A stretch of 64,000 nt of DNA from Streptomyces sp. SAI-135 (GCF_029893805.1 NZ_JARXYP010000002.1:186001-250000), one strand, 5' to 3'. Counted from the stretch's first letter, positions 16,582 to 25,668 are shown. The notes: generated by a model not told the origin, from the sequence alone. Program-made: numbers and translations.

Positions 16582-17369
16582 GTACTCTCTCGCTCGCCCT
16601 GCAGGACTCGTCCGAGATGGTCCGCCGCAACCTGCGGCACGCCAGGCGTAACCCGTCGACGCTACTGGGGAGCGTCGTCATGCCGGTAGTCCTGCTTCTG
16701 TTGTTCGTCTTCGCCTTCGGCAGCACGCTCGGCGACGGACTGGGGGAATCTGGACGGGACATCGAGTACGTCGACTACCTCACGCCGGGCATCCTTCTGC
16801 TGGCGCTGACCGTGGGAGCGATGGGAACCTCGATCGCGGTCGCCGTCGACATGACGAAGGGAATCATCAACCGGTTCCGGACCATGCCCATTTCCCGTGC
16901 CTCGGTCCTCACTGGACATGTGGTGGGCAGTGTGGTCCAGTCCATGATCAGCACCGTCGTGGTCGTCGCCATCGCGCTGCTCGTCGGTTTCCGGCCCCGG
17001 GCGGGCGTTCTGGAGTGGCTCGCAGCCTTCGGCCTCATGGCCCTCGTCAGCTACGCACTCACCTGGGTGGCCGTCGGCTTCGGCCTCATGGCGAAGACCG
17101 TGGACTCGGCGAGCAACCTGCCGATGATCATGCAGATCCTGCCCTTCATGTCCAGTACCTTCGTCCCAGCCCAGTCGATGGCCCCCGGGCTGCGCTGGTT
17201 CTCCGAGAACGAACCGTTCACACCCATCACGGAGACCTTGCGCGGCCTGCTCCTCGAAGAGCCGATCGGCAACGACTGGATCGTCGCAGTCGCCTGGTGC
17301 CTCGTCATCGCACTGGTCGGCTACCTGTGGTCGAAGCAGCTCTACAAGCGCGACCCGCGCCACACCTGA
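16578..17369 (+). CDS. ABC-2 type permease, DrrB-like
   Basis: The product is 263 residues with about six membrane segments. The first is at residues 34-52 (VVMPVVLLLLFVFAFGS), with others near 66-84, 108-130, 140-165 and close to the C-terminus (VAVAWCLVIALVGYLWS). The loop QILPFMSSTFVPAQSMAPGLRWFSENEPFTPITE carries the conserved ABC-2 motif near the end of DrrB proteins. Its start (ATG within ATGA) overlaps the ATPase stop, so expression is coupled. With the preceding subunit it should form the exporter for the cluster product. Confidence 0.92.
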   Translation: MSTLSLALQDSSEMVRRNLRHARRNPSTLLGSVVMPVVLLLLFVFAFGSTLGDGLGESGRDIEYVDYLTPGILLLALTVGAMGTSIAVAVDMTKGIINRFRTMPISRASVLTGHVVGSVVQSMISTVVVVAIALLVGFRPRAGVLEWLAAFGLMALVSYALTWVAVGFGLMAKTVDSASNLPMIMQILPFMSSTFVPAQSMAPGLRWFSENEPFTPITETLRGLLLEEPIGNDWIVAVAWCLVIALVGYLWSKQLYKRDPRHT

Positions 17370-17431
17370 GCAATGCACAGCGATACGGATCGTCGACCGC
17401 TCCCACGGCCTGCCAACCAGGAGGAATTCCG

Positions 17432-18694
17432 ATGTCCACAGAATCACTCGACCTGCCGGACGTGATGACAGAGGCGATGATGGCAGACCCCTATGGTGGC
17501 GCCGCCCTTCTGCGCGAGCAGGCCCCTGTCATACGGGGTCGGCTCATGGGCGCCGTCTCCGTCTGGTACGTCACTCGGTACGAGGAGGCGCTGACGGTAC
17601 TGAGCGACAGCCGGTTCGTCAGCGACTTCGCCTCGGTCACGGGCGATCAGGGAGACGACGCACGGACGCAGATGGCCGAGAAGCTCGGCATCCCGGCCGA
17701 GGACTATCCGTATCTCGCCAACGGCATGCTCGGCCGGGATGCTCCGGTCCACTCCAGGCTGCGGAAGCTCGTGACGCGCGCCTTCACCGTGAAGCGTATG
17801 ACCGACCTGCGCCCCGAGCTCGAAACGGTCGCCGAGTCCCTCATCGACGCCTTCGACGGCTCCGAACGACAGGTGGACCTGATCACGGAGTACGCGTACC
17901 CCTTCTCCCTCACGGTGATCTGCGAGCTCATGGGAGTGCCAAAGTCCGATCACGCCGCCTGGCACGGATGGAGCACGGGGCTCGGATCGCTGGAGCCCGG
18001 CGTCATGCCGGCGGCGTTGCACGACATGATCGCGGGAGTGCGGGAGATCATCGAGCGACGCCGCAACTCACCGGCGGACGACGTGCTCACGACGCTGATC
18101 AGGACTCATGACGAGGACGGCGACCGCCTCTCCACGGACGAACTGATCAGCTTCGTGATCACTCTGATGACCGCGGGGCACGAGCCGTCCACGCACGCAC
18201 TCGGCAACAGCATCGCGGAGTTACTGGTCCACCCCGGCCAGCTGGCGCGGCTGAAGAAGCAGCCGGAGCTGTGGCGGACGGCGGTGGAGGAGCTCGTGCG
18301 CCGCTGCGGGCCGACGCAGTTGTCAGTGCCCCGGTACGCGGCGGTCGATGTCGAACTCGGCGGCGTACAGATCAAGGCCGGGGACGTCGTGCAGCCCATG
18401 CTGACATCGGCCAACTACGACCCGCGCCAGTTCATCGACCCCGACCGTTTCGACGTTGCCCGCGAGATGACGGCGCCGGGACACGGGCATCTGGGATTCG
18501 GCCACGGTCCCCATTACTGCCTCGGCGCCTACTTGGCGAAGCTGCAGCTGAGCGTGGCTCTGCCAGCACTGTTCAACCGGTTTCCGGAGCTGTCCCTCGC
18601 CGTCGCGCCGGCCGAACTCCCCTGGCAGCGTGTGCCGGCACTGCGACGGCTGAACGCACTCCCCGTGGTGCTGACTCCTCCTTCCGAGCAGTAG
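17432..18694 (+). CDS. Cytochrome P450 (second of the cluster)
   Basis: The product is 420 residues; GGAGGAATTCCG precedes ATG 17432, and upstream open frame belongs to the end of the permease region. The heme loop is FGHGPHYCLG with Cys363 and the ExxR motif is EELVR. The I-helix is AGHEPSTH, keeping the acid but with Pro-Ser in place of the common Thr-Thr. Overall it resembles actinobacterial secondary-metabolism P450s of the CYP105/107 kind. It follows the ABC genes by about 60 bases and precedes a DUF4097 gene, probably as one transcript. It differs clearly from the P450 at 12464, so two distinct oxidations are implied. Confidence 0.92.
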   Translation: MSTESLDLPDVMTEAMMADPYGGAALLREQAPVIRGRLMGAVSVWYVTRYEEALTVLSDSRFVSDFASVTGDQGDDARTQMAEKLGIPAEDYPYLANGMLGRDAPVHSRLRKLVTRAFTVKRMTDLRPELETVAESLIDAFDGSERQVDLITEYAYPFSLTVICELMGVPKSDHAAWHGWSTGLGSLEPGVMPAALHDMIAGVREIIERRRNSPADDVLTTLIRTHDEDGDRLSTDELISFVITLMTAGHEPSTHALGNSIAELLVHPGQLARLKKQPELWRTAVEELVRRCGPTQLSVPRYAAVDVELGGVQIKAGDVVQPMLTSANYDPRQFIDPDRFDVAREMTAPGHGHLGFGHGPHYCLGAYLAKLQLSVALPALFNRFPELSLAVAPAELPWQRVPALRRLNALPVVLTPPSEQ

Positions 18695-18733
18695 ACACGG
18701 CCTCACTGCATCCCGCGCACCAAGGACGACATC

Positions 18734-19576
18734 ATGCCCAGCTTCTCAACCCCCGGTGGGGTCTCGGTCACGGTCAATCTCCCCGTGGGCGATCTCCTGG
18801 TGCTCGCGAGCGACCGCTCGGAGACCGTCGTATCGACCACCGGCATGAACGACCCGTCACAGATCCGTGTCAGTTATCAGGACCGCCAACTCGTCATCGA
18901 CGGCCCGCAACCACGCGAAAGCTGGAGCAGCTGGCTGGGATTCGGAGAATCGATCCGCGTGAGAATCGACCTGCCTGAAGGCTCCACCGTGAAGGCGGTG
19001 GTTCTAGAGGGCGAGGTACGAGGTGTGGGCAGGCTCGGTGCCTGCACGTTCCGGACCGATGGTGGCGAGATCGTGCTGGACGAGACAGGCCCGCTGACCG
19101 TCACCACGGACAGCGGTGACGTCTCCGTCCGGAGGGTGGCCGGCCGTGCGGAGGTGACCAGTGATTCTGGCGTGGTCCAGATCGAACACGTCGACGGCAG
19201 CGTCGGCATCACCAACCAGTACGGCGAGACGGAAATCGGCGAGGTCACCGGCGACCTCCTGCTGCGCGGGCACGATGCCGACCTCGTGGTCGGACACGCA
19301 CGCCGCAGCGTCGACGCGTACACCGAATCAGGCGACATTCGTATCGACAAGGCCGAGGGCGAAACGGTCAACGCGACCTCGGACTCCGGAAGCATTGAAA
19401 TAAACATTCCGGAGGACGTCACAGCCACACTCGATCTCGATTCGCGACAGGGGCACGTCCGTAATTCGCCCGGTCTCGAGACCGGAAACTCCTCCACGGA
19501 ACGCATCACCGTGTCAGCGCGCTCGAAGTCTGGCGACATCAGCATCGGGCGTTTCCGGCCCTCAGCCGGGCTCTAA
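18734..19576 (+). CDS. DUF4097-family beta-strand repeat protein (copy 2)
   Basis: The product is 280 residues beginning MPSFSTPGG, close to the MPEFSTPKP start of copy 1, and has the same repeated strand-turn pattern (GDVSVRRVAGRAEVTSDSG, GDIRIDKAEGETVNATSDSG). Walking the chain shows repeats of about 18-20 residues, consistent with a solenoid. It lies 39 bases after the P450 gene and ends before a strong hairpin at 19665-19694. Two divergent copies around the exporter and P450 suggest an old duplication or a hetero-oligomer. No catalytic residues can be picked out. Confidence 0.8.
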   Translation: MPSFSTPGGVSVTVNLPVGDLLVLASDRSETVVSTTGMNDPSQIRVSYQDRQLVIDGPQPRESWSSWLGFGESIRVRIDLPEGSTVKAVVLEGEVRGVGRLGACTFRTDGGEIVLDETGPLTVTTDSGDVSVRRVAGRAEVTSDSGVVQIEHVDGSVGITNQYGETEIGEVTGDLLLRGHDADLVVGHARRSVDAYTESGDIRIDKAEGETVNATSDSGSIEINIPEDVTATLDLDSRQGHVRNSPGLETGNSSTERITVSARSKSGDISIGRFRPSAGL

Positions 19577-19610
19577 CCCTGCCCATCAGGCACGCTTCCG
19601 ATCGGTAGGC

Positions 19611-19626
19611 GTCCTGTCGACCGGAC
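19611..19626. promoter_or_regulatory. Third copy of the GTCC-N8-GGAC operator, upstream of the DoxX-like gene
   Basis: GTCC at 19611-19614 and GGAC at 19623-19626 flank TGTCGACC. The extended match to the other copies (AGG, GTCC, GTCG, GGACA) is good, but the outermost bases of the dyad are lost. It lies 189 bases upstream of the start at 19815. Confidence 0.5.
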
Positions 19627-19664
19627 AGCGGACCCTGCCGGTCGTTGCTCACACCTGTCCCACC

Positions 19665-19694
19665 GCCCGGAATTCCCTCCCCGGAATTCCGGGC
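19665..19694. terminator. Strong hairpin, probable terminator after the DUF4097 gene
   Basis: GCCCGGAATTCC at 19665-19676 and its exact complement at 19683-19694 form a 12-base stem with a CTCCCC loop, 88 bases after the DUF4097 stop. There is no T-run, as is usual for Streptomyces terminators. Being palindromic and upstream of the next gene, it could also be an operator. Confidence 0.5.
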
Positions 19695-19814
19695 GTAGAC
19701 ATCCGGCCATCCCCGGGCCTAGCTTGGGGACCTATTCCAACGGATGCTCTCTCGGCCCCTTTTCAGTACCGGGTTTCGGTGGCCGTGCGACAGAACCCGA
19801 GGCAGGAGGTTGGC

Positions 19815-21206
19815 ATGACCCGAATACTTGATACTGCCGAACCGTCGAGTGGCCAGGAGACAGCCGAAGAAGCGAGCACGAGTCCTTCGGTGACGAGTTG
19901 GAACTTAGCCACGCGCATAGCGTTCCGGTTCTGCCTGGTCTATGTCGGACTGTTCTTCCTCACCGAGATGCGGATCCTGTTTCCGCTCTTGGGAGTCTTC
20001 GGGAAGGACCTCCCGCCCTCCGCCTACGTCTGGCAATACCACACTGTGAGACCGGTCGTGGGTTGGGTGGCCGACAACGTGCTCCACGTCGACGCCCCCC
20101 TCATCGAACCGGTACAGAGCGGTGACCAGGCGTTCTTCTGGGTCCTTGCCTTCACCTGGCTCGTGTTGGGCGCTGCGGTCACGGTCGTCTGGTCGCTGGT
20201 CGACCGGCACCGCCCGAACTACACGACCCTTCACAAGTGGCTCCACCTCGTCGTACGGCTGTGCCTGGCGTCGCAGTTGTTCGCCTTCGGTTTCGCCAAG
20301 CTGTTCCCGCTGCAGATGTCGCTTCCGCTCACCAGGCTGGTGGAGCCGTTCGGTGACTTCAGCATGCTGAACGTGCTCTGGTCTCAGGTGGGAAGCTCCC
20401 CGCAGTACGAAATCCTGCTCGGTTGCGCGGAAGTGACCGCTGGCCTGCTCCTGGTCGTACCTCGCACCGCCATGCTGGGGGCCCTGTTGGCCTCGGTCGA
20501 GCTGACGCAGGTGCTCATCATCAACATCACGTACCAGGTGCCGTTGAAGATCTTCACCTTCCACCTGATCCTGCTGAGTCTCTTCGTTCTGGCGCCGCAC
20601 GCGGTGCGTCTGGTGAAGTTCTTCGTGACCGACCGCGCCGTCGAAGCGCCGACACAGCCGCCACTGTTCCGCGCACGCCGGGCCACGCACATCGCTCTGG
20701 CGGCTCAGATACTGATCGGATCGTGGTTCGTCGGTTCGCAGGTGCACGGTAACTGGGACTTGTGGGACCAGATCGGGTCATCGGGTCCCAAGCCGCCGTT
20801 GTACGGCATCTGGGATGTCACCGCCTTCTCTCTGGACGGACGCGATCAACCTCCCCTGACGAGTGACGCCGAGCGCTGGAACCGGCTCATCGTCGACACC
20901 ACCCACACCTACCAACCGGGGCCGGTCTCCAGCCAGCGTATGGACGGGTCCATCGTCGACTACATGGCCTCATTCGACGTCCCACGCCACACGGTAACCC
21001 TGCTGAGGGCCGACGATCCGAGATGGTCCGGCCAGCTGTCCTTCGACCAGTCCTCGGCGGACCGGCTCACCCTGACCGGCCAACTCGGGGGTAAAAAGGT
21101 CCAGATGCAGTTGGAGAAGGTCGACCTCTCCTCGTTCCCGATTACCCGGAACGGCGTCGAATGGGTGCAGGACGGGCCGTACCAGCCGCGTCTCGAGCTT
21201 CGTTGA
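19815..21206 (+). CDS. DoxX-like multi-pass membrane protein
   Basis: I start at ATG 19815, with AGGAGG six bases upstream, giving 463 residues. The N-terminal half has several hydrophobic helices (AFRFCLVYVGLFFLT, FWVLAFTWLVLGAAVTVVWSLV, LCLASQLFAFGFAKLFP, EVTAGLLLVVPRTAMLGALL). The segment LFAFGFAKLFPLQM followed by an ELTQVLIINITY helix is DoxX-like. The C-terminal 170 residues are mostly soluble and contain the last helix (HIALAAQILIGSWFVGSQV). Family members are poorly understood membrane proteins linked to redox or membrane stress. It is the last gene of the cluster. An IS630 element lies 13 bases after its stop, between it and the hairpin at 22406. Confidence 0.7.
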   Translation: MTRILDTAEPSSGQETAEEASTSPSVTSWNLATRIAFRFCLVYVGLFFLTEMRILFPLLGVFGKDLPPSAYVWQYHTVRPVVGWVADNVLHVDAPLIEPVQSGDQAFFWVLAFTWLVLGAAVTVVWSLVDRHRPNYTTLHKWLHLVVRLCLASQLFAFGFAKLFPLQMSLPLTRLVEPFGDFSMLNVLWSQVGSSPQYEILLGCAEVTAGLLLVVPRTAMLGALLASVELTQVLIINITYQVPLKIFTFHLILLSLFVLAPHAVRLVKFFVTDRAVEAPTQPPLFRARRATHIALAAQILIGSWFVGSQVHGNWDLWDQIGSSGPKPPLYGIWDVTAFSLDGRDQPPLTSDAERWNRLIVDTTHTYQPGPVSSQRMDGSIVDYMASFDVPRHTVTLLRADDPRWSGQLSFDQSSADRLTLTGQLGGKKVQMQLEKVDLSSFPITRNGVEWVQDGPYQPRLELR

Positions 21207-21219
21207 GAAACGGGTCCTA

Positions 21220-22394
21220 CTGAGCTTTTCGTTAGTTCTGTGGTGGTTGCGGCTTCGGCAGTGTGAGCATGATGGTGTGTCTTCCAAGCCGCAGGATGTT
21301 GTTGCTGATGTCGCCGTTCTGCCGCTGACGCGGCCGCAGTTGGCCGAGGCCCGTCGCATGCGCGCGGCCGAGCTGTTCGAGCACAGACGTCCTTCATCCG
21401 AGGTTGCCCGGGCAGTGGGGATGCACCCCGAGAGTGTGCGCCGGTGGAAGCGCCTGTAGGAGCAGGGCGGGGCGGAGGCATTGCGGCGGCGCCCGGCCAC
21501 CGGTCGGCCGTCCAAGCTGGACGATGCCCAGGTCGAAGCGGTTCGGACTGCGCTGGAGCAAGGCGCTCAGGCGCAGTCGGACTGCGCTGGAGCAAGGCGC
21601 TCAGGCGCACGGGTTCGAGGCGGATCTGTGGACGCTGGAACGGGTCGGCGTGGTGGTTGAGCGGGTGACCGGGGTGACGTTGGCCCGGGCCTCGGTATGG
21701 CGGCTGCTGACCGGGCGGCTGGGATGGAGTCTGCAGCGGCCCAGACGCCAGGCCCTCGAACGGGACGGGTGCGAGATCGCCCGATGGGTCGCCCACGAGT
21801 GGCCGCGCATCAAAAAGGGGCGGTGAAGAAACATGCCTGGATCAGGCGTATCACTGCTGCCCGAGGTGCGTCGCACCTACGCACCCCGCGGCCGCACTCC
21901 GCTTTTACGGCACCGGCTGAACTGGAAACGTGCCGGGATGGCTGCCGCGCTGGGCTACCACGCCGCCGACCCCGAACGCGGCCCGCGGCTGTGCTTCCAC
22001 CTCAAGCCGGGCAGCTAGTTCCAGCACTTCCCTGATCGAAGTGCTGGAACAGATCAAAACCTTCTACCCCGGTGAGTCGGTGGTGTTGGTATGGGACGGA
22101 TTGTCCGCCCACTGGAGCCGGCGCATGCGGGCCTGGGTGGCCGAGCAGGACTGGCTCAGCCTCGAGCGGCTGCCGGCCTATGCACCCGAACTCAACCCGG
22201 TCGAACTGCTGTGGTCAGCCATCAAGACCCGCGAGCTGGCCAACCTCGCCGGCGACCACCTCGCCGATGTCGCTGACGCAGCCGAACGCGGCATCCACCG
22301 AGTCTGCTCCAGCGAGCAACTCCCGTGGTCCTTCCTCACCCACACCCGCCTGACCATTCATCCCCAAACGCCACAGAACTAACGAAAAACTCAG
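21220..22394 (+). mobile_element. IS630-family insertion sequence, degenerate
   Basis: Terminal inverted repeats of about 25 bases with one mismatch lie at both ends; both contain CGTTAGTTCTGTGG when read inward. TA dinucleotides at 21218-21219 and 22395-22396 are the expected IS630/Tc1 target duplication. The 1175-base length is normal. The transposase gene inside is broken, so the element cannot move by itself. It separates the DoxX-like gene from the hairpin at 22406-22443. Confidence 0.9.
21247..22382 (+). pseudogene. Broken IS630 transposase
   Basis: The N-terminal helix-turn-helix part (LAEARRMRAAELFEHRRPSSEVARAVG) ends at an in-frame TAG at 21457-21459. Farther on, a 34-base tandem duplication (21543-21576 and 21577-21610, 33 of 34 identical) shifts the frame. 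A third interruption occurs near 21826, and a stop (TAG) lies at 22016-22018. The C-terminal DDE part is still readable: GESVVLVWDGLSAHWS and LPAYAPELNPVELLWSAIK with the Asp and Glu motifs. At least four separate lesions mean that the gene is dead. Confidence 0.9.
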
Positions 22395-22405
22395 TAATAG
22401 AAGAG

Positions 22406-22443
22406 GCCCTGTGCGGGGAGGGGACCCCCTCCCCGCACAGGGC
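22406..22443. terminator. Strong bidirectional hairpin terminator
   Basis: GCCCTGTGCGGGGAGGG at 22406-22422 is perfectly complementary to 22427-22443, giving a 17-base stem with a GACC loop. It sits between the IS630 right end and the stop of the minus-strand gene at 22535. Before the IS630 insertion it would have lain close to the end of the DoxX-like gene, serving convergent genes. Confidence 0.8.
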
Positions 22444-22534
22444 TCGAGGGTTCCTGCAGGCGAGCTAGGTCTTCCACTGCCCTTGTGGTCGCTGGCCCTG
22501 CCGTCCCCTGAGAGCGTCACGTCCCACGGATGCT

Positions 22535-24961
22535 TCACACCAGGCCGATCTGCCCCAGGAGGCGGCGGGTGTCGGGAGAGGTGTCCTCGAGCGTGTGGCC
22601 GTGTTCCAAGCTTTTGAAGACCACGGCGGTCTTGGGGACTCGGTCAACATGGAAGGTGGACCAGGTGCGGCAGGTCGGGCAGTCCCGGCCGATCAGGAAG
22701 GGGCGCAGCAGGTGCAGCGTGCCGTCGGTGTCGCGGATGTAGAGGCTGCCGGTCTCCAGGTCGTTGCTGGGTGAGGTCATGGTGCGGGTGGGGACGACGG
22801 GGTGGTCTCCGGCCAGCTCCCGGTACTCGACGCGGGCGCTGCGCGCGAAGGCGTCCCAGCGCACATCGGTGATGTCCAGCAGCGGCAGGTCGGCCAGGAA
22901 GCGGGCCCGTTCGACCAGGCAAGTCAGGTCGGCGAAGGCGACGTCGATGGCGTGAGGCAGATCGATCGGGTCGACGCGGCGCAGGTGGGCCTGGTCGTTG
23001 CGACGCTCGCTGAAGGCTTGGCGGGCCTTTTCGGCGTCCTGGTGCGCGAGCAGGGTCCGGATGTCGTGGAGGGGGTGGGCTTCGGGAAGGTTACTCAACT
23101 GCTTGCTGGTTGCTGCTTCGTTGAGCACATTGGCCCAGTCGCCGAGCCCAGGTCCGCTGCGGCCGCTGGCGAGTTTGTCCCGGATCGCGGTCACGGAGCC
23201 CAGGGTGATCTGCCGGGCGTGGGTGAGGGCGAGGACGAGTTGGGCGATGTAGCACAGGAGTTCCTCGGCGGTGTCGAGGATCGCGGCGTAGGCGGCCTGG
23301 GCGTCACCGGCGCTGATGCGGGCCTCGGTCTCGCGCCAGCGGTAGGCGATGGGATAAGGGAAGCGGGTGCGGACGCTGTGCCCAAGGTCGTCGAGGAGTG
23401 AGGCGGCTTCGACGCGCAGCCGCAGTGCGCGGCCGGAGTCGATGACGCGGGCGCGGGCACGGGCTGCGGTCTTCTCCAGGAAGACGGACTCGATGACCGA
23501 GTCTGCCTCCTGTTCCCACTGTGTGAACTGGTCTTTGGCAGCGGTCAGTTCGTCGAGGGCCTTGGTCAGTGCCTCATCGGGTTGTGGGACAGGCAGCGCG
23601 GACAGCGCTTCCATGCTCGTGGTGGCCAGTTGTGGTCCGGCCAGGGTCAGGGCGAGCGGGGTACGCAGGAACATGGTGATCAGGCGGGCTTGCGGTCGGG
23701 AAAGCGGCGTGATGGGCCGCAGGATCACTACCTGGTCTGTTGCGGCGGCCGGGAGGTCTTCTTCGCTGACCTCGGCGGTGAAGAAGCCGTGTGGGGGCAC
23801 CATGATCGGAGCGTTCACGCGGCGAAGCACCAGGTCCCCGGCGGCGAGCTGCTGATCCGCGGGGATGGTGGCCCACAGGGTTTCCTCCGAGGGCGGGACG
23901 ATGCTGCCGTCCCTGGCGATATCCCGTGGTCCAATCATGCGGACCACGGAGGGATCTTTCCGGGTCGTCAGGTGCTTGCCCCTCTTGAGGGTCATTTTGT
24001 TGAAGGGGGTACGGCGAAACGTGAAGAGATCGCCGAGGGCGTTGACGGCTCCGAAGCCGGCCAGGTCTTCGCGGCGTTGAAGGATGTGCGGGTCGAAGCG
24101 GTCGAAGTAGAGGCCCTGTTTCGGGCTGGGGGTCTCCCGCAGCACATAGCCGTACTCTCCCCTGCCGCCCTGACGAGCCAGCAGCCGCTCGAAGTCCTTA
24201 ACGACAGCCGTCTCGTCGAGGCGGCGCAGGCGCGGCACCTGGAAAAGCTTCAGGACAGGCCTGGTCTCCGCCCGTGCCCGCAGGAAGACAACCGCCGACT
24301 CCATCTGCGCATGAATCTGCGTCAGCATGCCGGCCCCGTAGACGATGAGCAGGGTGTCCCAGTGCTCGGCGAGTTGGGTGCGCATCTCGGCGGCCCAGGG
24401 CTGATCCGAGACCCACGGGTGTGCCGGCACCAGCACTGCCATCACGGCGTCAGGTGCGGGCGGCCGGCACGCGGCCAGGACATCGACGTAGTAATCGAGG
24501 TGCCCGGCCGGGCGGCGTTGCTCTGATGCCGCCCTGCGTTCCCAGGTCGGCACGAGGAACAACGGCCCTTGCGTGAGCAACTGCGCCGCGCGGGGGGCCA
24601 GTTGTTCCCATGACGGCTCGCGCACGTTCTGCTGGCCTTCCGGAGCGCTGAAAGCCACCTCACCGGCGAGCGTAGAGCTGCTCAGAACGGTCGGGGCGCC
24701 CTGGGCAAGCCGCTCGAACCCGATGCCGACCAGCTTTTCACTCAACGACGACAACCGCGCGGTCTCCACTGCATTCCCCCGATACCCGCTGGGCGTTCCC
24801 TGCGCAAGGAAGCCTAGAGGTCCGCCGATCACCAGTGCACTCCGGAATCGGCGGTGCACATATCGGTGCTTGGCGGCTCGAAGGTGCTCCGGCCGGCGCC
24901 TGCGGCAGATCGCTGGGCAGCTGGACGGGTCAGCGGCATCTGGCCGGCACGCAGCCGCCAC
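22535..24961 (-). CDS. Methylase/TRD-like protein with C-terminal HEPN domain (defence-associated)
   Basis: The frame is 808 residues from GTG 24961, but the first 45 or so residues look non-coding and the true start is uncertain. Residues about 150-250 (VMAVLVPAHPWVSDQPWAAEM, then HWDTLLIVYGAGM and MESAVVFLRA) resemble the back end of an N6-adenine methylase fold. No NPPY-type catalytic motif or SAM loop is present. Residues about 380-480 (LVLRRVNAPIMVPPHGFF, then QARLITMFLRTPLALTLAG and LSALPVPQPDEALTKAL) look like a type I/IIG target-recognition domain and its helix. The C-terminal third is helical and includes RNDQAH at about 652-657, the Rx4H signature of HEPN RNases. A CPTCRTWSTFHVD segment follows. 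It is probably a defence protein coupling DNA recognition to RNA cleavage. Confidence 0.55.
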   Translation of the reverse strand: MAAACRPDAADPSSCPAICRRRRPEHLRAAKHRYVHRRFRSALVIGGPLGFLAQGTPSGYRGNAVETARLSSLSEKLVGIGFERLAQGAPTVLSSSTLAGEVAFSAPEGQQNVREPSWEQLAPRAAQLLTQGPLFLVPTWERRAASEQRRPAGHLDYYVDVLAACRPPAPDAVMAVLVPAHPWVSDQPWAAEMRTQLAEHWDTLLIVYGAGMLTQIHAQMESAVVFLRARAETRPVLKLFQVPRLRRLDETAVVKDFERLLARQGGRGEYGYVLRETPSPKQGLYFDRFDPHILQRREDLAGFGAVNALGDLFTFRRTPFNKMTLKRGKHLTTRKDPSVVRMIGPRDIARDGSIVPPSEETLWATIPADQQLAAGDLVLRRVNAPIMVPPHGFFTAEVSEEDLPAAATDQVVILRPITPLSRPQARLITMFLRTPLALTLAGPQLATTSMEALSALPVPQPDEALTKALDELTAAKDQFTQWEQEADSVIESVFLEKTAARARARVIDSGRALRLRVEAASLLDDLGHSVRTRFPYPIAYRWRETEARISAGDAQAAYAAILDTAEELLCYIAQLVLALTHARQITLGSVTAIRDKLASGRSGPGLGDWANVLNEAATSKQLSNLPEAHPLHDIRTLLAHQDAEKARQAFSERRNDQAHLRRVDPIDLPHAIDVAFADLTCLVERARFLADLPLLDITDVRWDAFARSARVEYRELAGDHPVVPTRTMTSPSNDLETGSLYIRDTDGTLHLLRPFLIGRDCPTCRTWSTFHVDRVPKTAVVFKSLEHGHTLEDTSPDTRRLLGQIGLV

Positions 24962-24990
24962 TCAATCTGCCCGCCTGAGACCGTCCCGGG

Positions 24991-25658
24991 CTACGCCTGC
25001 ATTGGGCTGGCGCCGGGCAGTAGCGGAGTGACATTGAGGCCCCGGTCCGGGCGCAGGAGCTCCTGCGCGACGACTGGCGGAGCGGCCAGGGTGACGGTGC
25101 ATGCGGCCCAGTCGGCGGTGGTCTTGTAGGCGACGATCGCGGCGATCTCTCACAGCGACAGAGTCTCCACCATGGGCAAGCCGTCCTCGTCGGTTCCCTT
25201 GGGCGGAAGCCGCAGGCTGATCTCGATGGCCGCCGCGCCAGGTTGGGTGCTGTCTGAAGTCTTTGGCCGCTGGCGTGCGTTCAGATCGTAGTGGGCGTAG
25301 TCCGGACTGGTGTGGACGCGCCAGTCGTCCCTTTGCCGCCACCACTGCCAGGCTTCGGCCAGCCGCGCGGCGGACTGCTCGGACTGCTGCAGGGCGGCAG
25401 CGGCCCTCTCTACCATCGCGGTGTCGATGAGGCCTTCTGTTCCTCACATCGGCGTTCTGCGCAGGCCTCGATGCGTGACAGTGTGGGATGCGCCCAGCTG
25501 AGCAGCCAAGGATGCGCCCGGAGGCTGCTGGAAGCCTCCGACAGGTGAAACTGCAGGTAGCGCCAGTGATCCGGGTTGAAATTCGGTCTCAGGTAGTTCG
25601 GTATGTAGTCCGGTTCTTTACGGTTCTCGGCCTCTTCGTCCTCTTCCTCAAGGGTCAT
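24991..25658 (-). pseudogene. Decayed gene upstream of the HEPN protein
   Basis: Reading from ATG 25658 gives MTLEEEDEEAENRKEPDYIPNY and a coherent acidic, helical protein. A frameshift at about 25420 moves it to the frame beginning MVERAAAALQQSEQ. A TGA at 25150-25152 interrupts that frame after PMVETLSL, and the reading then continues as EIAAIVAYKTTADWAACTV to a TAG at 24991. One frameshift and one nonsense codon in an otherwise continuous reading mark a pseudogene of about 220 codons. It ends 30 bases before the HEPN gene on the same strand, so the two were probably an operon. I do not recognise the family. The IS256 copy lies 10 bases upstream of its ATG. Confidence 0.6.
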
Positions 25659-25668
25659 GTCCCGCGGG

